From Homalodisca vitripennis (lineage: Eukaryota; Arthropoda; Insecta; Hemiptera; Cicadellidae), in the NCBI RefSeq assembly GCF_021130785.1, contig NC_060212.1:146097501-146161500 (forward strand): a stretch of 64,000 nt of DNA. Direction: 5' to 3'. The notes beneath the pieces are model-generated. The model worked only from the letters and a program-made list of their open reading frames with translations. It searched no databases and was not told where the DNA came from. Numbering within the stretch: position 1 is the first letter of the stretch; each line of letters opens with the position of its first letter. The translations under genes were made by a program, and so were the position numbers. This document shows, in pieces, positions 11,188 through 22,140 of this stretch.

Positions 11188-12979
11188 GTACATAAAAGCA
11201 CGTACAATACGTTGACCTGTAGAATGCCCAAAATCTGTACAATGAGAAACTGGATGGTTCGATTTACAAAGCAAACAACATAACCTGCACATTTGCTGGG
11301 GTTCTGTCTCAAGTAGTACATAAAAGCACGTACAATACGTTGACCTGTAGAACGCCCAAAATCTGTACAATGAGAAACTGGATGGTTCGATTTACAAAGC
11401 AAACAACATAACCTGCACATTTGCTGGGGTCCTGTCTCAAGTAGTACATAAAAGCACGTACAATACGTTGACCTGTAGAACGCCCAAAATCTGTATAATG
11501 AGAAACTGGATGGTTCGATTTACAAAGCAAACAACATAACCTGCACATTTGCTGGGGTCCTGTCTCAAGTAGTACATAAAAGCACGTACAATACGTTGAC
11601 CTGTAGAATGCCCAAAATCTGTACAATGAGAAACTGGATGGTTCGATTTACAAAGCAAACAACATAACCTGCACATTTGCTGGGGTCCTGTCTCAAGTAG
11701 TACATAAAAGCACGTACAATACGTTGACCTGTAGAATGCCCAAAATCTGTATACTGAGAAACTGGATGGTTCGATTTACAAAGCAAACAACATAACCTGC
11801 ACATTTGCTGGGGTCCTGTCTCAAGTAGTACATAAAAGCACGTACAATACGTTGACCTGTAGAACACCCAAAATCTGTACAATGAGAAACTGGATGGTTC
11901 GATTTACAAAGCAAACAACATAACCTGCACATTTGCTGGGGTCCTGTCTCAAGTAGTACATAAAAGCACGTACAATACGTTGACCTGTAGAACACCCAAA
12001 ATCTGTACAATGAGAAACTGGATGGTTCGATTTACAAAGCAAACAACATAACCTGCACATATGCTGGGGTCCTGTCTCAAGTAGTACATAAAAGCACGTA
12101 CAATACGTTGACCTGTAGAACGCCCAAAATCTGTACAATGAGAAACTGGATGGTTCGATTTACAAAGCTAAACAACATAACCTGCACATTTGCTGGGGCT
12201 CCTGTCTCAAGTAGTACATAAAAGCACGTACAATACGTTGACCTGTAGAACACCCAAAATCTGTACAATGAGAAACTGGATGGTTCGATTTACAAAGCAA
12301 ACAACATAACCTGCACATTTGCTGGGGTCCTGTCTCAAGTAGTACATAAAAGCACGTACAGTACGTTGACCTGTAGAACGCCCAAAATCAGTACAATGAT
12401 AAACTGGATGGTTCGATTTACAAAGCAAACAACATAACCTGCACATTTGCTGGGGTCCTGTCTCAAGTAGTACATAAAAGCACGTACAATACGTTGACCT
12501 GTAGAACGCCCAAAATCTGTACAATGAGAAACTGGATGGTTCGATTTACAAAGCAAACAACATAACCTGCACATTTGCTGGGGTCCTGTCTCAAGTAGTA
12601 CATAAAAGCACGTACAATACGTTGACCTGTAGAACGCCCAAAATCTGTATAATGAGAAACTGGATGGTTCGATTTACAAAGCAAACAACATAACCTGCAC
12701 ATTTGCTGGGGTCCTGTCTCAAGTAGTACATAAAAGTACGTACAATACGTTGACCTGTAGAACGCCCAAAATCTGTACAATGAGAAACTGGTTGGTTCGA
12801 TTTACAAAGCAAACAACATAACCTGCACATTTGCTGGGGTCCTGTCTCAAGTAGTACATAAAAGCACGTACAATACGTTGACCTGTAGAACGCCCAAAAT
12901 CTGTACAATGAGATACTGGATGGTTCGATTTACAAAGCAAACAACATGACCTGCACATTTGCTGGGGTTCTGTCTCAAG
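11188..12979. repeat. Satellite array, 128-bp unit, 14 copies
   Basis: Units begin with gtacataaaagcacgtacaa at 11188, 11316, 11444, 11572, 11700, 11828, 11956, 12084, 12214, 12342, 12470, 12598, 12726 and 12854. The copies are almost identical; the unit from 12084 has two single-base insertions. On the - strand each unit encodes C-x2-C-x3-H-x4-C (CLLCKSNHPVSHC) followed by TDFGRSTGQRIVRAFM. This resembles the first zinc knuckle region of Bel/Pao-type gag proteins. Because 128 is not a multiple of three, the frame rotates from unit to unit and no long protein results. The open frames of 63-105 residues here are a product of the repeat, not genes. Confidence 0.95.
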
Positions 12980-13532
12980 TATCTATATTTGACTGCTCTG
13001 TTAGCAGAGCTGTTACTGTTTTACCAGTCATCTGCAACCACAATTATGTTCTATATACACACCATGCATAGTGGTCTTATTTTTAAGTTGTATTACACCA
13101 TAACCTCTTACTGTTGAGAACCTCCTTGTTGGTGTTACCGAGATCCAAAAATTAACATAATATGCCCTGAAATATATAAGAGTAAATTAGATTACAATAA
13201 TCGTCATAATTGAATTCTAACCTACAGTAGTAAACAGTTGAATAAAATACTTTACTGTTTAATATTTGTGGCCATTCTCAAATGGGTGGGCTTTCTTTCA
13301 CAGCTTAGTGGGTTACAAGGTATAATAATATTTTAAGCAATTACAGTTAAGTGTGTAAAAAAAGTTAATGAAAAGAAACCGAAGTATTGTTACACATGTT
13401 AAAAGAATATTTTTATTTCATGAATAATTGATTTAAACAATTATATTTATAACTAATTTTTGGAGGATGTTAACAGTGTTTTATGTTGTAATAGTTTTAA
13501 TTTTAATTAAATAAATCATGACACACAAGACA

Positions 13533-13533
<1 letters not shown>
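12980..13533. other. AT-rich spacer, nothing recognised
   Basis: Unique AT-rich sequence with no coding or RNA signal. Confidence 0.6.

Positions 13534-13535
<2 letters not shown>

Positions 13536-13604
<69 letters not shown>
13536..13604. repeat. TA microsatellite
   Basis: About 34 TA units with one break. It directly abuts the TIR element whose target is TA. Confidence 0.95.
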
Positions 13605-13605
<1 letters not shown>

Positions 13606-13955
13606 TGGGTGTCCCAAAATTACAGGACCAAACTTCACCAAATTGTTCAGGAGGTTAAACTGAACGAAAAATGTCATATAATGTATAATGGCCGCCATTT
13701 TGAAAATACACATAAGATTTAAAAAGAAATATTTTTTTACAACTTATGTTCGTTCATGTTTATAATATTTATGCCAAGTTTCAACAAAGTCGGTAAACCC
13801 GTATTGAAAATAAAATTACTTGTATGTAAAAAACAAAATGGCCGATCTAAGGTAAACGAAGCTAGATAGGACTATACATTATATGACATTTTTCGTTCAG
13901 TTTGACCTCCTGAACAATTTGGTGAAGTTTGGTCCTGTAATTTTGGGACACTCAG
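13605..13955. mobile_element. Non-autonomous TIR transposon (TA target, about 82-bp TIRs)
   Basis: The ends are ctgggtgtcccaaaattaca and its complement reading ctgagtgtcccaaaattaca. The terminal inverted repeats run about 82 bp with two or three mismatches. TA flanks both ends, as for Tc1/mariner-superfamily insertions. The 351-bp element has no coding frame, so it is a MITE-like deletion derivative. It inserted into the TA microsatellite. Confidence 0.88.
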
Positions 13956-14533
13956 TATATTGCTTGTGTTCGTGTGTATGTGACTGAACTCCTCCTAAAC
14001 GACTGGACTGGACATTACATTAAAAATTTAGAACATTATTATTGTAAAGTGCTTGATCAGTAGTGTAATGCAGGTTGCATAGAAGACGTCATTGCCTAAT
14101 TTGAAATTTAGATTGCACCAATGATCAATAAACTATCTAATGCAATGAAAATACTATTAAACGCTATTATGAAAACAACCTCATTGTAAAAATCCGTGAA
14201 TGTTTGTACATAAGGTAATCGAATTTGGTTAGATCGAAGGTAAATGAAAAGAGCTGAAAGAAGACACTTTATGATCGAAATTGGTTTTCGTTGATACAAT
14301 TTCTTGAAGGCACACTCCTCAATAATACTGGAAATATCTTAGACAGAAAATTAATTTTAACAGACCGAATTTGATTCTTTATAACATAATTAGTTTATCG
14401 AGATTCATCTATATAAATTAATAGTTCTGAATAACTTATCAACACCTAGCAAAAACCACGAAAGATAGAGGCAGGGAATACGGTACATACCTTCATAATG
14501 CGCCCAAGAGGCTCACGAAGGAACGACTATCAA

Positions 14534-14730
14534 TTATCTCAGCAGTTGTAGATGGAACTTATATTGGTTACTGTTAAGTTAATTACATTAAAAACGTAAA
14601 ACCAATATTTAATACTTTTATTTTTGTGAGGCCTTTCGATAGCAAGGCTATCTTCGTCAGACACATCACAAAAGTAAAAGTATTAAATATTGGTTTTATG
14701 TTTTTAATGTAATTAAGTTATCTCAGCAGT
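14534..14730. mobile_element. Fold-back element with 13-bp direct repeats
   Basis: The direct repeat ttatctcagcagt occurs at 14534-14546 and 14718-14730. Between them are two inverted arms of about 55-60 bp (from 14574 and ending at 14717) around a 40-base centre. On the - strand the centre reads ctgacga, a six-pair stem (gatagc/gctatc) and gaaa. This matches the hammerhead-core order (CUGANGA, stem II, GAAA). Stem I is not evident, so cleavage is not claimed. The architecture fits inverted Penelope-like terminal repeats with a target duplication. Confidence 0.65.
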
Positions 14731-15115
14731 GTTTAAATGTGATAGAAAAAAATACGTGAATATAGTGTACTGTTTTTCAACGGGAAATTGCGTGCGAAGC
14801 CGCGGGCAACTGCTAGTGTTTATGTAAATTTTTATATTTTATAAGTTATGAATGTTCAAAGTCGCAGTTTTTGATGAAAGTGAAAAAAAAACCGGTAGGC
14901 TTTTTCGTTGTTATTGACATGAAAGTGGAGTTGTTGTTTATAAATAATTTGCTTTAATACATAAAGGCAGAAATAAACATGCTACATTTTAATATATCTC
15001 CCATTATTACATTGTTTGTTATCGATTTCAGTGGAATTGTGGGATATTTAGCACCAAAGGCAGGCAACGAGGATAATGTAACAATAACCACATCACAACC
15101 AATTAGTGACTGCGT

Positions 15116-15614
15116 ACATAGAGCCAATCCATTATCATCCGTGATTGAGCCCTGTTTTCCTCATGTATACAAATGAACATGTAAATGTAGGTTATGTTTG
15201 GCTGTGTACATGATAAGCCATGTCGGACACATTGTACTGGCTGGGTGCGTTGGACAACACGACTCAATGTTTGCCAAGTTCAATTGCCCTTGTAATGCTG
15301 TACACTCGAAACCTTTATAGCGTTCGCCCCCCCCCCCCCCCAGCTTTTCAGTGATTGGTACACACACGGCCTCATAGCCACGTGCATTGAGTCAATCCAT
15401 TATGATCTGCGATTGATTGCTGTTTACCTCATGTGTGTAGGTTATGTTTGGCTGTGTACATGATAAGCCATGTTGGACACATTGTACTGGCTGGGTGCGT
15501 GAGACAACACAACTCAGTATTTGTCAATTTCAATTGCCCTTATAACGCTGTACACCCAAAGTCTTTATAGCGTTCCCCCAACTTTTCAATGAGTAGTACA
15601 AACACGGCCTCATA
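15116..15614. repeat. Tandem duplication, about 245-255 bp unit
   Basis: Two adjacent copies share aatccattat, the ttacctcatgtgtgtagg region, ttatgtttggctgtgtacat, gataagccatgt, cattgtactggctgggtgcg and cacggcctcatag. Copy one contains a run of about 14 C (15328-15341) that copy two lacks. No coding function is seen. Confidence 0.88.
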
Positions 15615-16797
15615 GAATAATGTAATGCTCACTTACTGGGATTGAAAAGACATTTTGGAACTAAGTAGAGGAAGGATGCGTTTGGACTTACTGACAAACA
15701 CAATGTACAAACGACAAACCGAGTTTAAAAGTTTAAATATGCTGCAATTGTTGTTTGATTTTTATAAATTTCCATTGGTTTTTGTAGAAATTTGAAAATT
15801 TCCAGATTAAATCAATCTCTGTATGAAAACATTACACTGCTTTGGTTATTTATTCCGATTGTTTGTGTTTTTAATTTATCTACAAATCGTGTTTTTCTGT
15901 TTGTAATAGCTTCAAAAATTACGTAAAGTCATGATAGCGTACCTAAATTTTTCATTTCCAGTTGTATGTTTTGTTGGAAAATTTGTCTCAGTGACGTTAC
16001 GTTAATAGGCAGTTGCCAGTTTGCACATGTTATTATTTAACATAATACCATTTAAAGAGCAACATGATTATTCAGCTAAAGCAGTTTAAATATAATATTG
16101 TATACCATGTATTTTTTAATTATGTTCTATTTATAGAAGACTGAACAAATTTTGGAATTATAGAAATCTATCTTACATTTGTATAAGTATTGTGTTATGG
16201 AAACATTTATTTATTTATTTACGTCTTAAAATTCTGGGCATCAATATTGTCGAGATTAGTTATGTGTAGAATACAAATTGTGAAATATGTTGCGGTTTCT
16301 AAATAATATATAAATTTAACTAACAGATATTATGATTTATTATATTTTTGAAATATTTGTTTATTAAAATTATGTGTACGTAATTCCTAAGAGATTAGTT
16401 TTGTGTAGTACAACGATGTGTCTCCGTGAATTCTTGTTACTAATAATGTACTAATCAATAGAAGGGGCAAGGACACGACATTTAGGACAACGAAACAGAT
16501 ATTGAAATACTCTGGAAATAACAAGGTGGTATTATCTTTATTGTATTAGTTACAAAATAGTTAACTCATCAATTCTATAAATTGGGGCATGGATAAATGA
16601 GCGCATGGATATGTGGTGTGAGAAGTCGGGTGGCAAATATTTTAACAGTAACAATCAAATTTAAGTGATGCAGCCCTTACGTCGCACCTCAGAATTGGAA
16701 TAATTCCCTCAGACCTCAGTAAACCTTTGTAACTAATACAGTCAGAGTTAATATGTTCATTCATCCGGGTTTGAATACAACTGCTTCTCAACAATAA
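15615..16797. other. AT-rich DNA, nothing recognised
   Basis: No gene, RNA or organised repeat is seen. Confidence 0.55.
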
Positions 16798-17338
16798 TAC
16801 AGTCGACTCTCGATAACTCGAACCTCAATAAGTCGAATTCTTTGATAACTCGAATTTTTTTCCGTTCCCTTGAGAAAACCTGCCTAAGTCGAAAAAAAAC
16901 CATGCGTAACTCGAATTAATTTTGCACCCGAATTTTACCTCAATAACTCGAAGTGATAGAAAAATTACCTCTATAACTCGAAGTTCAGTAGATAAGTCGA
17001 AGTCTTTAAATACATTACCTCTACAACTCGAAATTTTGTATTGTATGTACGTATGAATTGTAGGCATACATTGCAGTGTGAGAGTAAGTACAAATGCTGT
17101 ATGTAGTTACAGTACATACATTAGTTTTGCAAAGGATGTAGGGAATAAAAAACATAGTTTATTTGTACCTCTATAACTCGAATTTTATTTTGTTTACCTC
17201 TGTAAGTCGAATTACCTCTGTAAATCGAATTTAGTGAAATATTACCTTTATAACTCGAACTATTCTTAAGTCGAACTATACGTAACTCGAAGAAAACAGC
17301 CGTTCCCTTGAAATTCGAGTTATCGAGAGTCGACTGTA
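16798..17338. mobile_element. pogo/Tigger-like non-autonomous transposon
   Basis: Perfect 23-bp terminal inverted repeats (cagtcgactctcgataactc plus gaa) bound 16800-17336, with TA on both sides. This end sequence and the TA target are typical of the pogo group of the Tc1/mariner superfamily. Inside are at least 15 short motifs of the form taactcgaa or taagtcgaa, all in the same orientation. A ccgttcccttga motif occurs near both ends. No transposase frame remains in the 537 bp. Confidence 0.88.
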
Positions 17339-19032
17339 CTACAAGGAGAATCAAGCTTTCATATGATCACTGCCGTGCTGTGTTACCTGTCATGTGTCGG
17401 AGACTACTACACACATGATACACAATTCCCTCAGAAAATAATACCTTTATAAGTTGGTGGGATTTAAGTGCTAGAGTTTTAATTGGTTTTCGATGTAGTT
17501 AATCTTTTTAAAATTGAAAAATACACTTTATAGCCTTTGAAGCTCTCTTTTCTGAAGAAAAGAGTTTAAATATTGTTTTTCATTTTGCGAAGAATTGTGG
17601 GAATTTATTAATTGTATTAATAGTAATAAGCATTACTTAGGTTACGTTGGGGGGCATCTTTACATAAGACCTACATAATATAAAAGAGCGTATAAAATGC
17701 AGTATTTGTGAAAGATGAAGATAATGACAAGTATTTATATATAAAAAGTAGTATTTTAAGTTAAGAAATGTAATATTCTTAAATTATATCTAATTAAAAA
17801 GGTTTTTTCCTGGAATGATAATTGATATGAACAGTGTTAAATTCTAAACATAATATTATCTTCTGCTTTTCAAGAGCTGGTTATAAAGTTACTCAAAATC
17901 AAATACGGCTGTATCATAGAACTCCGATCAGCTTTAACAATCATTGTAAACAAGTAAATGATTGCTTAAAATTCACATAATTCCCGTAAATTGTATATAG
18001 ATTGTCCTATGTGGGTCTAAAATTAAAATAAAGTTTTACGTTATATTTTTGAGACAACAATGTAAAAATAATGTGTTTAGTTTGTATATAGTATGGAACA
18101 AAGAATTAAAATTAATATAAAGTTAGAAGGTATAATACTATAAATTATACTAGTATGCTGCTTCAAGACTTTGTCAAATATGTTCTAGGTGCTGGTGAAT
18201 GTTTAAATCTTAGGTTCTAGAATTGAATAATTCAAAATTTTATGGAAATTTATTTTTACAAATTAATGAAAACGCTACTTTAAATTAAAATATTGCAGCA
18301 AAATAATTTTCTTGTGTTGACCTCTCTAAATTAAAATAATATATTTCTAGGAAGGAAGTTGGAGCGGCAAGTATTAAGAGTTCCAAGAAGTGCAGTAAAC
18401 GTTTAATTTATTGAGCTCTGAAAGAAGCGGGATCTAGCCGTGGACTTAACTAAAAGCTCGGCTGTGTAGTTACGTTTTATGAAAAAGAAACATCTTTACG
18501 TAAAAGCATGTTGTTAATTGAAGAACTTTCCAAGAAAGGTGGATGTCGTGAATTAGTAAGTGTTTTCAACACTCAACAACTTGAAGAATGTCTATGATGA
18601 TTGTAAACAATTCTTGAATAGCATCATTTAAATTGTAAACACTGTTGCTGCGCGGAGTGAGCAATTCGTCCATTCATTCTGTTTGCGGGAGTAGGTGAAT
18701 CAAAATGACTCTGTGTTGTCAGCCCTGACATCCCACTCCTCTCCTTTCCTGTTACCACCCTCTTCCACTGTTATGTCAGTTTACATCGTATTTAAACAAG
18801 TGAATCATGATGCGAAAGAAACAATTTTGTTTGTTTGTAACTAGCAAGCTAAACTTCTCCACCCATTAGAGTTATCACACATTCGTGTTTGGTTCAAACG
18901 TACTTTGATCATAAGTGTCGGAGTGGCAAAATCATAAATAATATAACGGGAGTTCAGTATGCCATAAATACATTGATCTGATCGGCTAAGTAGACCATAG
19001 AAATCGATTTGCTTGAAGAGTATATAAAGTGA
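17339..19032. other. AT-rich DNA, no gene recognised
   Basis: No credible exon. A GC-richer patch near 18640-18770 has no identifiable motif. Confidence 0.5.
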
Positions 19033-19490
19033 TGTTTGGTTTGACGGGGATTTGGCTTGTAGCGGCTGAAGTAAAGGACGCTTTAGGGAAAATTTGGTTT
19101 GGAGTGGCTGGAGCAATGGTCACTTTGAGGGAAGTTTCTATTGGAGCTGTTGACATAATAGGCGCTTTGAGGAGAATTTGGTTTGGAGTGGCTGGAGAAA
19201 TGGTCACTTTGAGGGAAGTTTGGCTTGTAGCTATTGAAATAATGGACGCATTGAGGAGAATTTGGTTCGGAGTGGCTGAAGCAATTGTTACTTTGAGGGA
19301 AGTTTGGCTTGGATCTGTTGAAATAATGGACGATTTGAGGAGAATTTGGCTTGGAGTGACTGTAGAAACGATCACTTTGAGGGAACTTTGACGTGAAGCA
19401 GATGATGCTAAGATCGTTTTGGGAGAATTTTGGCTTGAGCAGCTGTAGCGATGATCGCTTTCAGGGGAATTTGTCCTGAACGCTAGTCCT
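19033..19490. repeat. 60-bp repeat, about 7.5 copies, open on both strands
   Basis: Units of 60 bp (20 codons) alternate in two subtypes, one with atttggtttggagtggctg and one with gtagctattgaaataatgg, so the higher-order period is about 120 bp. The copies differ clearly, yet the + frame 19029-19391 and the - frame 19375-18986 stay open because no frame-breaking indel has occurred. The + product would be hydrophobic repeats (IWFGVAGAMVTLRE and similar). The - product would be polar repeats (SQTSLKVTIAPATPNQILLK). Near 19400 the frame slips. There is no start context or splice signal, so it is called a repeat rather than a gene. Confidence 0.8.
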
Positions 19491-19787
19491 CCTTAGGGGT
19501 GTTAGCAGTCAAATTTGTTCTGTGTTTACAATATATTAAATAAAAGCACCAAATGCATGTGGAAGCGTATGTTATGGAAGTAAATAGAGAGAAGTTTCTT
19601 CTTCGAATCTTATAAAACAAGTTTACAAGTAAATAAATTCTTGTGCTATATATAGTGTAAAAAGTTATTTTAAATTACCATAAAATAAAATTACCTTCAA
19701 TCACAAATAAACGTATACAACTGGAGCAAAATGACTGTATAGTGTTGAAGTATACAACAGTATACAGAAATATTGGTAGAAATTACA

Positions 19788-21389
19788 TGGCGAGATGGGA
19801 CAAGCAAGTATAGTAAGGTCGGAGCAGACGCTGAGAGTGGCTCGGTAATACAATAACCCTGACACAATGTTCCTCGGGCTAATGCCATTGTCTGCCTCAT
19901 CACCTACTGTTCTCTTGTGCTACCATAGTTGTGTACACCTTACCTGTGTGTTGTATACACCATAAGGCGAGATGGGGACAAGCAAGTATAGTAAGGTCGG
20001 AGCAGACGCTGAGAGTGGCTCGGTAATACAATAACCCTGACACAATGTTCCTCGGGCTAATGCCATTGTCTGCCTCATCACCTACTGTTCTCTTGTGCTA
20101 CCATAGTTGTGTACACCTTACCTGTGTGTTGTATACACCATAAGGCGAGATGGGGACAAGCAAGTATAGTAAGGTCGGAGCAGACGCTGAGAGTGGCTCG
20201 GTAATACAATAACCCTGACACAATGTTCCTCGGGCTAATGCCATTGTCTGCCTCATCACCTACTGTTCTCTTGTGCTACCATAGTTGTGTACACCTTACC
20301 TGTGTGTTGTATACACCATAAGGCGAGATGGGGACAGGCAAGTATAGTAAGGTCGGAGCAGACGCTGAGAGTGGCTCGGTAATACAATAACCCTGACACA
20401 ATGTTCCTCGGGCTAATGCCATTGTCTGCCTCATCACCTACTGTTCTCTTGTGCTACCATAGTTGTGTACACCTTACCTGTGTGTTGTATACACCATAAG
20501 GCGAGATGGGGACAAGCAAGTATAGTAAGGTCGGAGCAGACGCTGAGAGTGGCTCGGTAATACAATAACCCTGACACAATGTTCCTCGGGCTAATGCCAT
20601 TGTCTGCCTCATCACCTACTGTTCTCTTGTGCTACCACAGTTGTGTACACCTTACCTGTGTGTTGTATACACCATAAGGCGAGATGGGGACAAGCAAGTA
20701 TAGTAAGGTCGGAGCAGACGCTGAGAGTGGCTCGGTAATACAATAACCCTGACACAATGTTCCTCGGGCTAATGCCATTGTCTGCCTCATCACCTACTGT
20801 TCTCTTGTGCTACCATAGTTGTGTACACTATACCTGTGTATTGTATACACTATAAGGCGAGATGGGGACAAGCAAGTATAGTAAGGTCGGAGCAGACGCT
20901 GAGAGTGGCTCGGTAATACAATAACCCTGACACAATGTTCCTCGGGCTAATGCCATTGTCTGTCTCATCACCTACTGTTCTCTTGTGCTACCATAGTTGT
21001 GTACACTATACCTGTGTATTGTATACACTATAAGGCGAGATGGGGACAAGCAAGTATAGTAAGGTCGGAGCAGACGCTGAGAGTGGCTCGGTAATACAAT
21101 AACCCTGACACAATGTTCCTCGGGCTAATGCCATTGTCTGCCTCATCACCTACTGTTCTCTTGTGCTACCATAGTTGTGTACACTATACCTGTGTGTTGT
21201 ATACACCATAAGGCGAGATGGGGACAAGCAAGTATAGTAAGGTCGGAGCAGACGCTGAGAGTGGCTCGGTAATACAATAACCCTGACACAATGTTCCTCG
21301 GGCTAATGCCATTGTCTGTCTCATCACCTACTGTTCTCTTGTGCTACCATAGTTGTGTGCACCATACCTGTGTGTTGTATACACACGTA
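19788..21389. repeat. Satellite array, 178-bp unit, nine copies
   Basis: Units start with ggcgagatggggacaagcaa at 19788, 19966, 20144, 20322, 20500, 20678, 20856, 21034 and 21212. Identity between copies is very high, consistent with recent amplification or homogenisation. A variant ending (ctatacctgtgtattgtata) is shared only by neighbouring units near 20828 and 21006, a sign of local spread. No coding frame crosses the units. Confidence 0.97.
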
Positions 21390-21739
21390 GATTAATAACT
21401 GACATTATGACATAACTTATTTTTTAAAAAACTAATGCTATAATTTTGATTGCATGAACCAACTACAGCTAAACAAACACGACTGCATAATATAGACTTT
21501 CTTATATTTATTTTTTTGTAGAAATTAACCAGAATGTCTTTATGAAACTAAGACTTGCTTCAGTTTTAAACTGAAAAGTTGAAATTATAGAAATTAAAAA
21601 AGAGAACGTAAGACATTGTGGTTAAGTATTTGCATTTATAGCTCTTTGTTGGCGATGTAGATCTTATCACGTTGAGGAATCCTAGTTATCAACACAAGTA
21701 ACAGATATGTTCGCTTTTAGTTTATTCTGAAATAAAAAA

Positions 21740-22050
21740 AAATTGCAGCACACACGCTCAGTTGTTTAGGAGCCAAGACCCTATTCCCATTGTATAAGCA
21801 AGCAACTGAGTTTTCTTGGAATCCGATGTGCAAGAAGAAATTAATCGCCAGTCACGCTAGTTTCGTTGTAGGTCAAAATGGGGAGTATCGAAAAGGTTAA
21901 AATTATGAAACGATAGTTTTTTTCGCAGATCATATTTTTCCTGCCTTGATACACTTCAAACCGGCCGTAAAACACATAAACAGTAGTTATATCACCGTTA
22001 GACAACTAGATAAACTCGGCAATTTCAGGATCTGTATATGGTGAGATGAC
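21740..22050. repeat. Diverged interspersed repeat, copy B
   Basis: This is the uninterrupted counterpart of the split repeat at 8656-9415. The order of landmarks is the same, and the two halves are joined near 21952-21975. Confidence 0.6.
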
Positions 22051-22140
22051 TGTTTATGGAATAAACGAAGGACAACTGCTTATTTTGTAGCCTATTATAA
22101 AGGGTGACGCAGACCACCCGTTCGGTGATGTATGCAACCG

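Larger units (their letters stand above)
13534..14816 (+). mobile_element. Helitron-like non-autonomous element (composite)
   Basis: The 3' side ends with cgtgcgaagccgcgggcaac followed by tgctag and a T. It has an imperfect GC-rich stem just before CTAG, the layout of Helitron 3' ends in insects (CTRR with a preceding hairpin, inserted before T). The internal phrase atgtgactgaactcctccta near 13979 is the kind of text common in insect Helitron-like repeats. The 5' limit is uncertain: it may be the tctatatata at 13534, or the tctatataaatta near 14408. If the longer version is right, the TIR element at 13605-13955 and the fold-back at 14547-14717 are nested insertions. No Rep/helicase coding is present. 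Confidence 0.45.

Noticed and set aside
11119..12958. Overlapping 63-105 residue frames on the - strand as a cysteine-rich protein family
   Set aside because: They result from a 128-bp satellite read in rotating frames, with a stop every three units. A real coding array would keep a unit length divisible by three.
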